DNA of 64,000 nucleotides from Gammaproteobacteria bacterium (GCA_024640305.1 JAHEFG010000043.1:124001-188000), one strand, 5' to 3'; positions 1-8,946 are shown, counted from the first letter of the stretch. Numbers and translations are program-made. The notes: generated by a model from the sequence alone, not told the origin.

Positions 1-137
1 CGATAACCGAGTTGTTGCTCCGCATGGGCGAGCACCTTGGAAACCGACGGCTGCGAAACATTGAGCTTCGCAGCGGCATTGGTCATTGAACCGCTGCTGT
101 AAATCGCGTGAAAAACTTCTATCTGACGCAGTCGCAT
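1..137 (-). CDS. LysR-family transcriptional regulator, N-terminal part only
   Basis: Only the first ~45 codons lie in the window; the gene runs off the left edge. The protein begins MRLRQIEVFHAIYSSGSM and continues through NAAAKLNVSQPSVSKVLAHA. This is the classic LysR winged-helix N-terminus: the first helix, then the helix-turn-helix with the conserved SQPSVSK recognition helix. The ATG at 137 is the natural start because LysR proteins begin a few residues before this helix. It is transcribed away from the CapA-like gene at 182, leaving a 44 bp divergent gap where LysR regulators often bind. Its effector domain and target cannot be seen, so regulation of the CapA/TonB genes is only an inference from position. 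Confidence 0.85.
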   Translation of the reverse strand, partial: MRLRQIEVFHAIYSSGSMTNAAAKLNVSQPSVSKVLAHAEQQLGY

Positions 138-181
138 AAACCCTCCGGGCAGCAGTATAGCCTGAGGTTATAGACCGGAGT

Positions 182-2236
182 ATGAATCGACTTCGGCCTT
201 TGGCCAGACGATGGCACACTGTCGCAATGAGACCACTTCTTCTTGCAGCACTATGCCTGGCGTCCGGCGGCTTATTCGCTCAATCGATGCCCGACCCACT
301 GGTGATCACAGGGCGCATTGTTGACGAGGCTCGCTCGCCAATCTCTAGCGCCGTGGTATCGATCAATGCGCGACCGGCCGCCGTGAACGAGAACGGCGAA
401 TATCAGTTCGCCGTCAGGTCAGCCGATCCGCTGCTGATCGACATCAGCGCGGACGGCTACTATCGAGCGCTGCATACAGTGCACCGGTCCGATTTCGCTG
501 CTGGTAGCAGGCAGGTTGCCGACGTCGAGCTTGTTCGCAAGACGCCGCAACGGCAGATGCTGGTATTTGCCGGTGATGCAATGCTGGCGAGGCGTTACTT
601 TGAACCGCGCGCAGGCGAGCCCGTCCTCGTGCGCACCGAGCACATAACAGAGGATGGTCAAAACCTGCTGCGCACGATTAAGCCATACATAGAGCTGGCG
701 GACTTCGCGTCAGTGAACCATGAAACACAACTTTCGTCGGGCAAGCTCACGCAGCCCTTGCCGAAGTCAGTAACGTTCTACTCTCCAACCGAGTTCGCCT
801 CGATCCTGCGCTGGGCTGGTTTCGATTACGTTGCGCTCGGCAATAACCATACCTGGGATTATCAGGACATAGGGCTCGCATCGACAACGATGGCACTCGA
901 CGACGCACAGCTGGCTTACTCCGGCGCCGGTATGGACGAAGCTGAGGCCCGGCAGCCGCATATCGCGCAACTGGGCGGTCAAACTTACGGCTTCCTGAGC
1001 TATGTTGGCTGGGCTGGCACATTCTCACCGAGCCAGGCCGCAAAAGGGAAAAAGGGCGGCGCGGCGCTGGGCGGCAGCGCAATATTCAAAGAGGATCTGC
1101 GCAAGATTCCAGGCTCGACCGTATCGGTACTGCAATACCACAGCGGCCTGGAATATGCGGAGGCGCCGGCCGTGAGTGAACGCATGCGACTCAGGGAAGC
1201 TGTTGACCAGGGTGCCGATGTCGCGATCGGCCACCACCCGCACGTGATCCAGGGTTTTGAGGTTTATCGAAACCGCCTCGTCGCATACTCGCTTGGCAAT
1301 TTTCTGTTCGACCAATACCACTACACCACGCAGCTTGGCATGCTGCTTTACGTGTGGATGGATGGTGAGGATCTGCATCGGGCGGAAGTCGTGCCGATGA
1401 ACATAAATGGTTACGTGCCGACACCCGCGACGGGCAAATTTCGTTTCTCAGTGCTTAATCGGCTGGCGCGACTGTCAAGGCCGTACCAAACCTGTCTTCG
1501 CGAGAATGGTGCTCACGCGATTATAGAAGCATGCGGTAAGGATGCAGCGGCCGGCATCCAGGTCGTTGACATCGACAGTGCCGAGACCGAAGAAGTGCCG
1601 TTGCACCTCGGTGAACTGGGTATGTCGCCGCTCAAGCCCGTCGCGTTCATGCCTGAAGGTCAAATGTATCGCCTTGGTACGGATATCTTGCGCCGTGGCG
1701 ACTTTGAGTCCTCTGGCCTGCACAGTACGTCTGACAGGGCGTGGATACGGAACACGGCCGTTTCGATCGATGATGACAATTCGCGCGTGCTGCGAATTCA
1801 CGTGCCGCAAAATGAAGTTACGCGTACCGGAATGAAAGTGTTTGAGAGAACCTTTACGCCATCGAACCCAACGACGGTGCGAGGGCGGATTCACACAGAT
1901 GGTGCGGCGTCCGTAAAGTTCTCTTTGCAGAGACGCCGGGTAGACGATCAACTCGGCGAGGCGCTCGACGCTGGCCCAACGATGGCCGTTGGCGGTGTGC
2001 GGGTGTCAGGAGCGGGCTGGCATGATTTCTCAGTCGATTTTGATCAGCCGCGCGTGTCGACAAGATCCGTTCGGCTGCTTGTCGATATCCGGGACGATTC
2101 CGGGCGCAGTAATGGTACGGTGGTGCTGTTCGATGACCTGGCCTGGATCGAGTGGCGAACGCCCTGGCTGGGCGGCGGCGATGCAGCGCCTGATGCCGCC
2201 TTTGCAACACACGTGCAGTTCGGATCGACCCTATAG
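182..2236 (+). CDS. CapA-family (poly-gamma-glutamate synthesis type) metallophosphatase-like secreted protein
   Basis: 684 aa. An arginine-rich N-terminus and a hydrophobic stretch ending near GGLFAQS (residue ~34) look like a signal peptide. Residues ~40-110 resemble a carboxypeptidase-regulatory-like beta-sandwich (ITGRIVDEARSPISSAVV). Residues ~125-390 carry the CapA fold signatures: FAGDAM (D132), GNNHTWD (H223) and GHHPHVIQG (H351, H352, H354), followed by YSLGNFLFDQ. These fit the metallophosphatase-like active site of the PGA_cap family. The ~200 C-terminal residues look like a beta-rich carbohydrate-binding-like module. Family members act in capsule or cell-surface polymer metabolism, but the substrate here is unknown. 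It precedes a TonB-dependent receptor, suggesting joint handling of a surface polymer or glycan. An internal ATG at 227 is an alternative start. Confidence 0.8.
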   Translation: MNRLRPLARRWHTVAMRPLLLAALCLASGGLFAQSMPDPLVITGRIVDEARSPISSAVVSINARPAAVNENGEYQFAVRSADPLLIDISADGYYRALHTVHRSDFAAGSRQVADVELVRKTPQRQMLVFAGDAMLARRYFEPRAGEPVLVRTEHITEDGQNLLRTIKPYIELADFASVNHETQLSSGKLTQPLPKSVTFYSPTEFASILRWAGFDYVALGNNHTWDYQDIGLASTTMALDDAQLAYSGAGMDEAEARQPHIAQLGGQTYGFLSYVGWAGTFSPSQAAKGKKGGAALGGSAIFKEDLRKIPGSTVSVLQYHSGLEYAEAPAVSERMRLREAVDQGADVAIGHHPHVIQGFEVYRNRLVAYSLGNFLFDQYHYTTQLGMLLYVWMDGEDLHRAEVVPMNINGYVPTPATGKFRFSVLNRLARLSRPYQTCLRENGAHAIIEACGKDAAAGIQVVDIDSAETEEVPLHLGELGMSPLKPVAFMPEGQMYRLGTDILRRGDFESSGLHSTSDRAWIRNTAVSIDDDNSRVLRIHVPQNEVTRTGMKVFERTFTPSNPTTVRGRIHTDGAASVKFSLQRRRVDDQLGEALDAGPTMAVGGVRVSGAGWHDFSVDFDQPRVSTRSVRLLVDIRDDSGRSNGTVVLFDDLAWIEWRTPWLGGGDAAPDAAFATHVQFGSTL

Positions 2237-2344
2237 ACAGGGGCTATAGGTTTAGGTAACGATGCTATTGGCTACGTCTTGCACAGGTTGTTAGCTTTAG
2301 ACGGAGTCGCAGTTTGCAATTATAAGAATTGTTTTAGGGGGAAG

Positions 2345-5300
2345 ATGATGAGCAATTTACAGCACTGGCTTCGCAGCCATAATCGTTCGTGGATGGTCGC
2401 AGTGGGTGCGGCGTTTTTTACACTGCTATCCGGCAACGCCCTGGCACAAGCGGATGATGATGACGAGCTGGTGGACGAAATCACCGTTACCGGATCGCAA
2501 ATTAAAGGCGCGAAGATCAACGATGCCTTAGCCGTGTCAGTCATCAGTAGCGAAGACATCGAGATCCTGGGCGTCGAGTCGGGCGAAGAGCTCCTGGACA
2601 TGATCCCCGAGATGGGCCAGAACTTTTTCAGTGAGGCAGATACCGCCGGCAGCGTAAACGCGGCACGCGGTGATGTCGGCGCAATCAACCTGCGCAATAT
2701 GGGTACGGGCAACACACTCGTTCTCCTCAATGGTCGGCGTCTTGTCAATATGGCCACGTACCAGACCGAGCGAGTCGGTGGCAGCCTGGTGCCGGTGAAT
2801 TCGGTGAACTCGAATCACATTCCTGTTTTCGGCGTGGAGAGAGTAGAAATCCTTCGCGATGGCGCATCAGCAATTTACGGCGCGGATGCCGTTGCAGGTG
2901 TTATCAACACGGTCCTCAAGGACGATATTGACGGTCTGACTATTCGGGCACGTTATGCGGACTACGATAACCTGCCGCGCAGTGACGAAGCTCTCTCGAT
3001 AGAGTGGGGTAAAGGCTTCAATGGCGGCGCAACGCACGTTGGCGTATTTGCCAGGTACTATGCACGCGATCGCGTAAATTCGCAGGACGATCCGCGTTGG
3101 GCAAATTCGGATTTCCGTTATCGGTTCCCCGAGGACTCGCCATACAGTACCAGTACGCAGTTCCGTAACGACAGCGCACATTCGCTGTGGGGGCAGTTCG
3201 ATGTGCGGCCGTCGCTCGGCAGTAGCCACAGCCTGCGCACGACACAAGTGGTCGACAACGCCGGCGAATTCGAGATTTTTCCAATCGGCGACGCGCGTTG
3301 TACTAATACGGCTGCGGGTGCCGTCGCTGAAGTGTACGACCTCGGTTACGGCACATGCCTGCACGAGGATGGCCAGGGAAATGTTCGCTACAACCTCAAC
3401 GACAACCGTGATCTTGCCTCGGAGTTGGAGCGAACCACGGTGTTCGCGTACTTCAATCACGAAATGGACTCCGGTCTCGAGATGTTCGGCGATGCCTACT
3501 ATTACGCGTCGACGACCAATCGGATCAATACGCCTATAACAGACCTGGGCGCCGTTCCGCTGCGGGTCGGCACCTCGAATTACTACAGTCCCATCGGTCC
3601 TGACAGCTCGGCAAACCGTCTGTCCGATGAGAACGGGGCGGTTTACGCGGACGTCTACGCGGACGTACCCGCCGAAGGCTATGAACTGGGCATGGACTTT
3701 TATCGTTTTGGTGAGTACCCGCGCATTGTCGACAATGACGGCGATGCAGCTCGCTTACTTTTCGGTCTGCGCGGCTCTGCAGGCGACTGGGACTGGGAAT
3801 CAGCCGTCACCTGGTCGGAAGCGACGCGCGACGATATAACGCACAACCGCCTGTCAAACACACTAATGTCTGCGGCACTTTTCGATCCGACACCGGCCGC
3901 ATACAACGCATTTAGTGCTGGTGTTGACTCGAATGTCGAGCAGGCGTTGGTTGACATGTATCGCAAAGGCAAGTCGGATCTATCGATGTTTGACGTCAAG
4001 TTCTCAAACCCGGAACTGTTCCAGGTGCCGGCTGGTCCGGTAGCATTTCTTGCCGGCTTTGAGTACCGCCGCGAGAGCTATGATGACGATCGTGATCCGC
4101 GACTCGACGGTACGACCCGTTTCATGCGGGAGTCCGACCCGATCAATGCGCCCGGCGTCTTCGACATCGAGGGTGACTTCGATAGTTGCGATCCCGGGAC
4201 TGTAGAGTTGGGCTGCTCCGACGATGGGTTCGATACCTATCCGCTGACCTCGGATATCGTTGGCGCGAGCCCGACGCCTGATGGCAGCGGCAAACGCACG
4301 ACGAATTCACTGTTCACCGAATTGCAGCTACCGGTGCTTGACACGCTCGATGTGCAGCTGGCGCTGCGCTACGAGGACTTCGATGACATCGGCAGCACGA
4401 CCGTTGGCAAAGCGGCGTTCGGCTGGCGTCCTGTTGACCAGCTACTCTTCCGCGGCTCGTGGTCCGAGGCATTCCGGGCACCGAACCTGATCACGATCAA
4501 TGAACAGTTCGTTGCGCGATCGAATACGCTCGACGACTGGGTCTGCTTTTATGGTGAAGATCAGGGAACGCTGGATGAGACTTGCCGATACAGCATTCAA
4601 CGGCAGGCGACGGGTAGCAAGGATCTCGTATCGGAGAAGTCCACGAATACTTCCATCGGTATCGTAGTCGAGCCGGTCGAGAACCTTACTATGACGCTCG
4701 ACTTCTGGTCGATCGAGAAGAACGACTCGATTGGCCTGTTCGGCGAGGAAAATCACATGCTGTATGACCTTGTGCTGCGGCTCGATGCCGGCACAAGCGA
4801 TTGCGCAAATGTGAAAGGAAATCCTGCGGTTGTCCGTCGTGATTTCGATGTCGATGATACGGATCTGATTAATGGGTATCTTGCTGCCGGCCTTTGCCCT
4901 ACTGGCACTGTTGACTATGTTGCGGATACGTATACCAATCTCGATACGCGAACCCTGCGGGGCTACGATATCGGCCTCTATTACGGCGTCGATACTTCGC
5001 TTGGCAGTTTCAATTTCCGTTATAACGGCGCGTTCTACACAGAGGTTACGCAAACCGCTACCGGAGAACTGTCTACGGCGGTCGAGGATGCGAAGGAGTC
5101 GGATCCAACGATCACTTACCCGATTGACGGACTTGGCGACCTGCTGGGCATCGACGGCAACCAGGAAAACCGGCACGCTGCCAGCGCGACCTGGTCCAAG
5201 GGTGATTTGGCAGCTGCTTTGTCGGGCTTTCGAATCAGCGGCTTCAACCAGATATTGAGTAGTGGCACGCCGTTCTATATCCCGTCGATGACAACCTACA

Positions 5301-5476
5301 ACCTTAAGTTTGACTATTCCTTTGATATTGGTGATAGCGACGTTCGGTTCCGAATTGGCGCCAACAACATTACCGACGAAAGGGCGCCCATTGCGGACGA
5401 GTCTTATGGCTTCGCTAAAGATGCGCACCGCGACTACGGCCGTTATGTCTACGTGGATCTCAGGTTCCGCCTGTAA
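2345..5476 (+). CDS. TonB-dependent outer-membrane receptor
   Basis: 1043 aa from the ATG at 2345, which follows AGGGGGAAG. An in-frame start exists at 2279 but adds only an unlikely leader. A signal peptide ends near GNALAQA. The sequence EITVTGSQIKGAKI resembles the TonB-box and start of the plug domain. The plug includes NLRNMGTGNTLVLLNGRRLV and VERVEILRDGASAIYGADAV, both hallmark motifs. The rest is a long beta-barrel with many acidic loops and typical barrel motifs such as FRGSWSEAFRAPNL near residue 710. It ends YVYVDLRFRL, so the usual terminal Phe is replaced by Leu. Such receptors of the Caulobacter-like group import peptides or oligosaccharides; the substrate cannot be read. A strong terminator follows the stop. 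Confidence 0.93.
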   Translation: MMSNLQHWLRSHNRSWMVAVGAAFFTLLSGNALAQADDDDELVDEITVTGSQIKGAKINDALAVSVISSEDIEILGVESGEELLDMIPEMGQNFFSEADTAGSVNAARGDVGAINLRNMGTGNTLVLLNGRRLVNMATYQTERVGGSLVPVNSVNSNHIPVFGVERVEILRDGASAIYGADAVAGVINTVLKDDIDGLTIRARYADYDNLPRSDEALSIEWGKGFNGGATHVGVFARYYARDRVNSQDDPRWANSDFRYRFPEDSPYSTSTQFRNDSAHSLWGQFDVRPSLGSSHSLRTTQVVDNAGEFEIFPIGDARCTNTAAGAVAEVYDLGYGTCLHEDGQGNVRYNLNDNRDLASELERTTVFAYFNHEMDSGLEMFGDAYYYASTTNRINTPITDLGAVPLRVGTSNYYSPIGPDSSANRLSDENGAVYADVYADVPAEGYELGMDFYRFGEYPRIVDNDGDAARLLFGLRGSAGDWDWESAVTWSEATRDDITHNRLSNTLMSAALFDPTPAAYNAFSAGVDSNVEQALVDMYRKGKSDLSMFDVKFSNPELFQVPAGPVAFLAGFEYRRESYDDDRDPRLDGTTRFMRESDPINAPGVFDIEGDFDSCDPGTVELGCSDDGFDTYPLTSDIVGASPTPDGSGKRTTNSLFTELQLPVLDTLDVQLALRYEDFDDIGSTTVGKAAFGWRPVDQLLFRGSWSEAFRAPNLITINEQFVARSNTLDDWVCFYGEDQGTLDETCRYSIQRQATGSKDLVSEKSTNTSIGIVVEPVENLTMTLDFWSIEKNDSIGLFGEENHMLYDLVLRLDAGTSDCANVKGNPAVVRRDFDVDDTDLINGYLAAGLCPTGTVDYVADTYTNLDTRTLRGYDIGLYYGVDTSLGSFNFRYNGAFYTEVTQTATGELSTAVEDAKESDPTITYPIDGLGDLLGIDGNQENRHAASATWSKGDLAAALSGFRISGFNQILSSGTPFYIPSMTTYNLKFDYSFDIGDSDVRFRIGANNITDERAPIADESYGFAKDAHRDYGRYVYVDLRFRL

Positions 5477-5500
5477 CGATAGCTAAACGACAGGACGAGA

Positions 5501-5527
5501 AAAGGGGAGCCTGGCTCCCCTTTTTTT
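5501..5527 (+). terminator. Rho-independent terminator after the TonB receptor gene
   Basis: A perfect stem pairs AAAGGGGAGC with GCTCCCCTTT around a 3-nt loop, and the run of seven T residues follows directly. It starts 25 nt after the receptor stop codon and 14 nt before the next start codon, so the SGNH hydrolase gene probably has its own promoter or depends on readthrough. Confidence 0.9.
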
Positions 5528-5541
5528 GGCATGCTGAGCGG

Positions 5542-6252
5542 ATGACTATTAAACCACTGTTGCTGCTTGTGCTGGCAGTCGCGGCGTCCGCACAAGCAGT
5601 CGCGGGTGGGCCGGATAAAGTGTTGTTCGTCGGCAATAGCTTCACCTACTACAACAACGGGCTACACCAACAATATAAGTCTATTGTGGAGTCAGCGAAT
5701 GGCTTGCTGCACGCGCGCATCATGACGATTTCGAGCGGCTATCTTCCGGAGCATGTTGACGGGTTGCCGTCGTTGCTGGCCTCGGATGACTGGGATGTCG
5801 TGGTGCTGCAGGGCTATAGCAAGGGCCCGATTAGAGACGACACATCAAAAGCATTTCGCGATGCCGCCGAGAAGCTCGTGCAGGTCATCAGAGAGAACGG
5901 CGCGAGACCAGCCTTTTTCATGACCTGGGCATATATTGACGAACCGGAGATGACCGCCCAGCTGGATGAAGCCTATACGAGCATAGGCAAACAGCTTGGT
6001 GCGCAGGTCGTTCCGGTCGGCCTGGCCTTTGAGCGTGCGATTCAGCAGCGGCCTGAGCTGAAGCTCAGGATAGCGGATCGCAAGCACCCAACTCTTGCGG
6101 GTACTTACCTCGCTGCGTGCACATTCTATGCAGCGCTACACCACCAGGATCCCCAGGGACTAAGTTACACAGCTGGCCTGGATCCGGACGATGCAGCCTT
6201 CCTGCAGCGTATCGCCTGGGACACGGTAGAGGCTTACTCAGCGCGCCAGTAG
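5542..6252 (+). CDS. Secreted SGNH/GDSL-type hydrolase-like protein
   Basis: 236 aa with a signal peptide (hydrophobic LLLLVLAVAASAQAVAGG). FVGNSFTYYNNG matches SGNH block I with the nucleophile Ser33. WDVVVLQGYSKG is a block-III-like strand and loop. The C-terminal DRKHPTLAGTYLAACTFY supplies the Asp179/His182 pair of block V. The overall style matches SGNH proteins related to DUF4886, which act as esterases or deacylases on carbohydrate or lipid esters. The gene lies behind the TonB receptor's terminator. Its substrate is unknown, though the neighbourhood makes an acylated surface glycan plausible. The start is the ATG that gives the signal peptide. Confidence 0.7.
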   Translation: MTIKPLLLLVLAVAASAQAVAGGPDKVLFVGNSFTYYNNGLHQQYKSIVESANGLLHARIMTISSGYLPEHVDGLPSLLASDDWDVVVLQGYSKGPIRDDTSKAFRDAAEKLVQVIRENGARPAFFMTWAYIDEPEMTAQLDEAYTSIGKQLGAQVVPVGLAFERAIQQRPELKLRIADRKHPTLAGTYLAACTFYAALHHQDPQGLSYTAGLDPDDAAFLQRIAWDTVEAYSARQ

Positions 6253-6281
6253 TCATGCGCCTGCATCAGGCATAGCGTGTC

Positions 6282-7562
6282 TTACTGGTCGGCTTCCTTG
6301 AGACGCTTGGCGCCGAGCATTTTGAGAACCATCTTCTCGTAATAGGGCTCGGTCTTGGCGGCGCGAACCTTGTGCAAAAAGTATTTCTCATACGCGATCT
6401 TGGCAACGTGTACCCACTTGCCCGCAGATGCCCAGTTAGTATTGCGCGGAGGAATCTGCGGCACTGCGACAAAGGCGACGCCGGTGTCGCCGAAGTCTGC
6501 GAGACAGACTGCGCTCCAGGTACCGCGCTTTTCGGGGGCATTGCCGTTGATTGCATTGACGATGTTGTGTGTTGTTGCAGTGACCATCGACTCGATCATG
6601 TAGCCGGTTTTTGGTGCGCCGGTCGCAACCGGTGTTGGTCCAACCGGCGGAATCGCTACACACACACCGACAGCGTAGATGTTGTTGAACGTCGGGTTGC
6701 GCTGGTAGTCATCAATAAGGATAAAGCCGCGCGGATTCGTGAGGCCTTCAATGTCGATGACGGCGTCTACACCCTTGAACGCCGGCAGAATCATAGAATG
6801 CTGGAATGGCAGCTCGTGTTCTTTCTTGTCATTACCGTCTTCATCCACCTCGGTAAAGTGCATCTTGCCCTCACTAACCGCAGTGATCCTCGCGTTGCAG
6901 GTCCACTTGATATGGCGATTACGCAGTTCTGACTCGATCATGCTTTTGGTGTCGCCAACCCCATCGAGTCCGAGGTGACCGACGTAAGGTTCTGGTGTCA
7001 CGAAATGCATAGGCACTCGATCGCGAACCTTGCGTTTCCTGAGTTCCGTATCAAGAATGAAAGCGTACTCGTAAGCAGGCCCAAAGCATGACGCGCCTGG
7101 CGCTGCGCCAACGATCACCGGCCCCGGATTGGCAACGAGTTTATTAAAGTCGATACAAGATGACTCGGCGTGTCCGGTTTTGCAGACCGACTGCGTGTGT
7201 CCCTCGGGGCCGAGACCTTTGACTTCTTCGAACGCGAGTTTCGGGCCCGTCGCGATGACAAGGTAGTCGTATTCCAGCTCGTTGCCGTCGCTTAGCTCAA
7301 GCATATTTTGTTGCGGGAACAAACGCTTTACGCCCTGGCCGTAAAATGTAATGCCGTTCTTTTTCATCAGGCTGGGCAAGTCGACTTTAATCTGCTTCGG
7401 CTTGCGCCAGCCAACGGCGACCCATGGATTCGACGGCGTAAACTCGAAATGATCTGAGTCGCCGATCAATATCAGCTCATGTTCTTTGCCAAGCTCTTTT
7501 CTGAGTTCGTACACCTGTGAGATACCGCCAATACCGGCGCCCATAACAACGACCGTCGCCAT
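6282..7562 (-). CDS. sqr: Sulfide:quinone oxidoreductase, type I
   Basis: 426 aa from the ATG at 7562, preceded by AAGGAGATTTGAA; an upstream in-frame ATG at 7598 lacks a good RBS. MATVVVMGAGIGG is the FAD-binding Rossmann motif. SNPWVAVGW, YLVIATGPKLAFEEV, GAAPGASCFGPAYEYAF and TGAPKTGYMIESMV are type I SQR signatures. Cysteines 127, 159 and 353 sit almost exactly where the three redox cysteines of Acidithiobacillus ferrooxidans SQR lie (128, 160, 356). The membrane-associated flavoprotein oxidises sulfide to persulfide or polysulfide and reduces quinone. It is divergent from a persulfide-sensor gene at 7710, with an inverted repeat between them, so sulfide-inducible control is likely. Confidence 0.93.
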   Translation of the reverse strand: MATVVVMGAGIGGISQVYELRKELGKEHELILIGDSDHFEFTPSNPWVAVGWRKPKQIKVDLPSLMKKNGITFYGQGVKRLFPQQNMLELSDGNELEYDYLVIATGPKLAFEEVKGLGPEGHTQSVCKTGHAESSCIDFNKLVANPGPVIVGAAPGASCFGPAYEYAFILDTELRKRKVRDRVPMHFVTPEPYVGHLGLDGVGDTKSMIESELRNRHIKWTCNARITAVSEGKMHFTEVDEDGNDKKEHELPFQHSMILPAFKGVDAVIDIEGLTNPRGFILIDDYQRNPTFNNIYAVGVCVAIPPVGPTPVATGAPKTGYMIESMVTATTHNIVNAINGNAPEKRGTWSAVCLADFGDTGVAFVAVPQIPPRNTNWASAGKWVHVAKIAYEKYFLHKVRAAKTEPYYEKMVLKMLGAKRLKEADQ

Positions 7563-7619
7563 TTCAAATCTCCTTGACCTGTCTCGATTTACTGCCACGC
7601 TTAATATATTTCAAAAACC

Positions 7620-7656
7620 TACATTAGTAAAGACTAAATAATAGACTTCTAATGTA
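7620..7656. promoter_or_regulatory. Putative operator between sqr and the SqrR-like regulator
   Basis: The AT-rich intergenic region holds perfect 8-bp inverted arms, TACATTAG at 7620-7627 and CTAATGTA at 7649-7656, separated by 21 bp. Inside is a short direct repeat of AGACT (7631 and 7643). It lies between the divergent sqr and ArsR-family genes, about 58 bp from the sqr start and 53 bp from the regulator start. This placement suits repression of both by the neighbouring regulator. Binding is an inference. Confidence 0.5.
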
Positions 7657-7709
7657 ATATCGCCTACTATGAATACTTGCAACACTCTCAATGGCAGGGA
7701 GCTGGCCGA

Positions 7710-8075
7710 ATGAACGCAGAAAAAACCCCTGATAAACCGCCGGTTACGAAGTTTTCGGCAGATCGGATGGGCGAACATGCTGCGGACGCCGCGGGTCTTA
7801 TGAAAGCACTCGGCAACGAAAGCCGGCTCATGATTTTGTGCGTGCTGGCCAATGGTGAGCGATCGGTGGGTGACTTGAACGAGACGATTCCGCTGAGCCA
7901 GTCGGCACTTTCCCAACAACTCGCGCGCTTGCGCCAGCAGGAACTGGTCACAACGCGGCGCGAATCCCAGACTATTTACTACTCGTTGGCCGAGGGGCCG
8001 GCGGACCGGATCATTGGTTTGTTGCACGACATCTATTGTGGAACGGCTTTGGCCGGGGACAAGGAGAAACACTGA
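7710..8075 (+). CDS. ArsR-family persulfide-sensing repressor, SqrR/BigR/YgaV type
   Basis: 121 aa, ATG at 7710 after AGGGAG. The winged-helix core includes ALGNESRLMILCVL, LSQSALSQQLARLRQQELV and the wing TRRESQTIYYSL. Cys44 (LMILCVL) and Cys110 (HDIYCG) are 66 residues apart, the same spacing as the Cys41/Cys107 pair by which SqrR senses persulfides through a polysulfide bridge. No other metal-site cysteines are visible. Divergent from sqr and overlapping the DUF302 gene by one base (TGATG), it most likely represses both units until sulfane sulfur accumulates. The family assignment is strong; the operator remains inferred. Confidence 0.9.
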   Translation: MNAEKTPDKPPVTKFSADRMGEHAADAAGLMKALGNESRLMILCVLANGERSVGDLNETIPLSQSALSQQLARLRQQELVTTRRESQTIYYSLAEGPADRIIGLLHDIYCGTALAGDKEKH

Positions 8076-8467
8076 TGGACGTTGGATTTGGATTTGGCAA
8101 GAAGGTTGCGATGGATTTTGATGCCGCAATCGAGAAGGTCACAGCAGACTTGCAGGCCGAGGGCTTTGGCGTTCTGTCGGACATCGATGTTGCGGCGAAG
8201 ATGAAAGAAAAGCTCGGCGAAGATATGCCGCGCTACCGGATTCTCGGCGCATGCAACCCACCGCTTGCCCTCAAAGCTATAAACGCAGTTCCCGACATAG
8301 GGCTTCTACTGCCCTGCAACGTCCTGGTTCGTGAGGACGACGAGGGTGCTGTTTCGGTCAGTTTTATGGATCCGCAAAGCGTCTTGTCGCTCGTTGATGA
8401 TCCAGGCGTCGAGCCGTTGGCGGCGGAAGTAAAGACAAGGCTGAAGCGAGTGCTCGCCGCGCTGTAA
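8075..8467 (+). CDS. DUF302-family protein
   Basis: 130 aa. The ATG overlaps the regulator stop codon (TGATG) and AAGGAG lies upstream, so the two genes are translationally coupled. The core MDFDAAIEKVTADLQAEGFG, then DIDVAAKMKEKLGE, YRILGACNPPLALKAI and GLLLPCNVLV, is the typical DUF302 pattern. The two cysteines in ACNPP and PCNV are conserved in many members. DUF302 proteins are small alpha/beta proteins with no settled function and are often found beside sulfur-oxidation genes. Here, linkage to sqr and a persulfide sensor suggests a role in reactive sulfur handling, perhaps through the two cysteines; this is inference. Confidence 0.85.
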   Translation: MDVGFGFGKKVAMDFDAAIEKVTADLQAEGFGVLSDIDVAAKMKEKLGEDMPRYRILGACNPPLALKAINAVPDIGLLLPCNVLVREDDEGAVSVSFMDPQSVLSLVDDPGVEPLAAEVKTRLKRVLAAL

Positions 8468-8478
8468 CTTAAGTGCTG

Positions 8479-8946
8479 CTAGCCTGATGCGATTTTTGCG
8501 TCGTGCTTCAAGCGCATGACCCGACCGCGGCTGACGTACAGCAGGTCGCTGATTTTCAGCACCAGTGAGTTTTCGTACTTGTCGAGTTGCCCGTCGGCGT
8601 AGGCAATTTGCCAAAGCAAACCGACGATGCGCGCTTTTTCATCTTCACTCAGGTGCTCATGCAGGAGCTGTGTAAACTCATGCACGGAGACGAGCTGTTC
8701 CGCCTTCTCACCCGCGATGTTCACAAGTTCTGCGGCTTGTTCCGGAGTCAGGTCGAAGTGAGCTTCAATAAGATTCAAGACGCGGTTGAACTCACGTTCT
8801 TCGAAGACGTGATCCGCACGCGCAACATCTATCATGAGTACGGCCGTCGCCAAACGTAAAGCCGCCTCACGATCCTCGATGCCGGCTTCGGTATCGGCGG
8901 GTGACGAGATCGTCTCGATAACCTGAATGAAGAGTCGCTTGATCAC
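8479..8946 (-). CDS. TerB-like (tellurite-resistance family) protein
   Basis: 155 aa if the GTG at 8946 is the start. The reading frame stays open further upstream, but that part has no family resemblance and contains the tRNA complement, so I reject it. EAALRLATAVLMIDVARADH, FEEREFNRVLNLIEAHFDLT, LSEDEKARIVGLLWQIAYAD and LDKYENSLVLKISDLLYVSR form the all-helical TerB/COG4103 repeat with its acidic clusters. Members are cytosolic or membrane-associated and possibly bind divalent metal; their cellular role is unclear. The gene converges on the DUF302 gene with an 11 bp gap. The exact start is uncertain; AAGGA lies about 15 nt upstream of the GTG. Confidence 0.75.
   Translation of the reverse strand: MIKRLFIQVIETISSPADTEAGIEDREAALRLATAVLMIDVARADHVFEEREFNRVLNLIEAHFDLTPEQAAELVNIAGEKAEQLVSVHEFTQLLHEHLSEDEKARIVGLLWQIAYADGQLDKYENSLVLKISDLLYVSRGRVMRLKHDAKIASG

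Noticed and set aside
4442-5428. 328-codon minus-strand open frame opposite the TonB receptor barrel
   Set aside because: It lies wholly inside a well-supported receptor and shows no motif.
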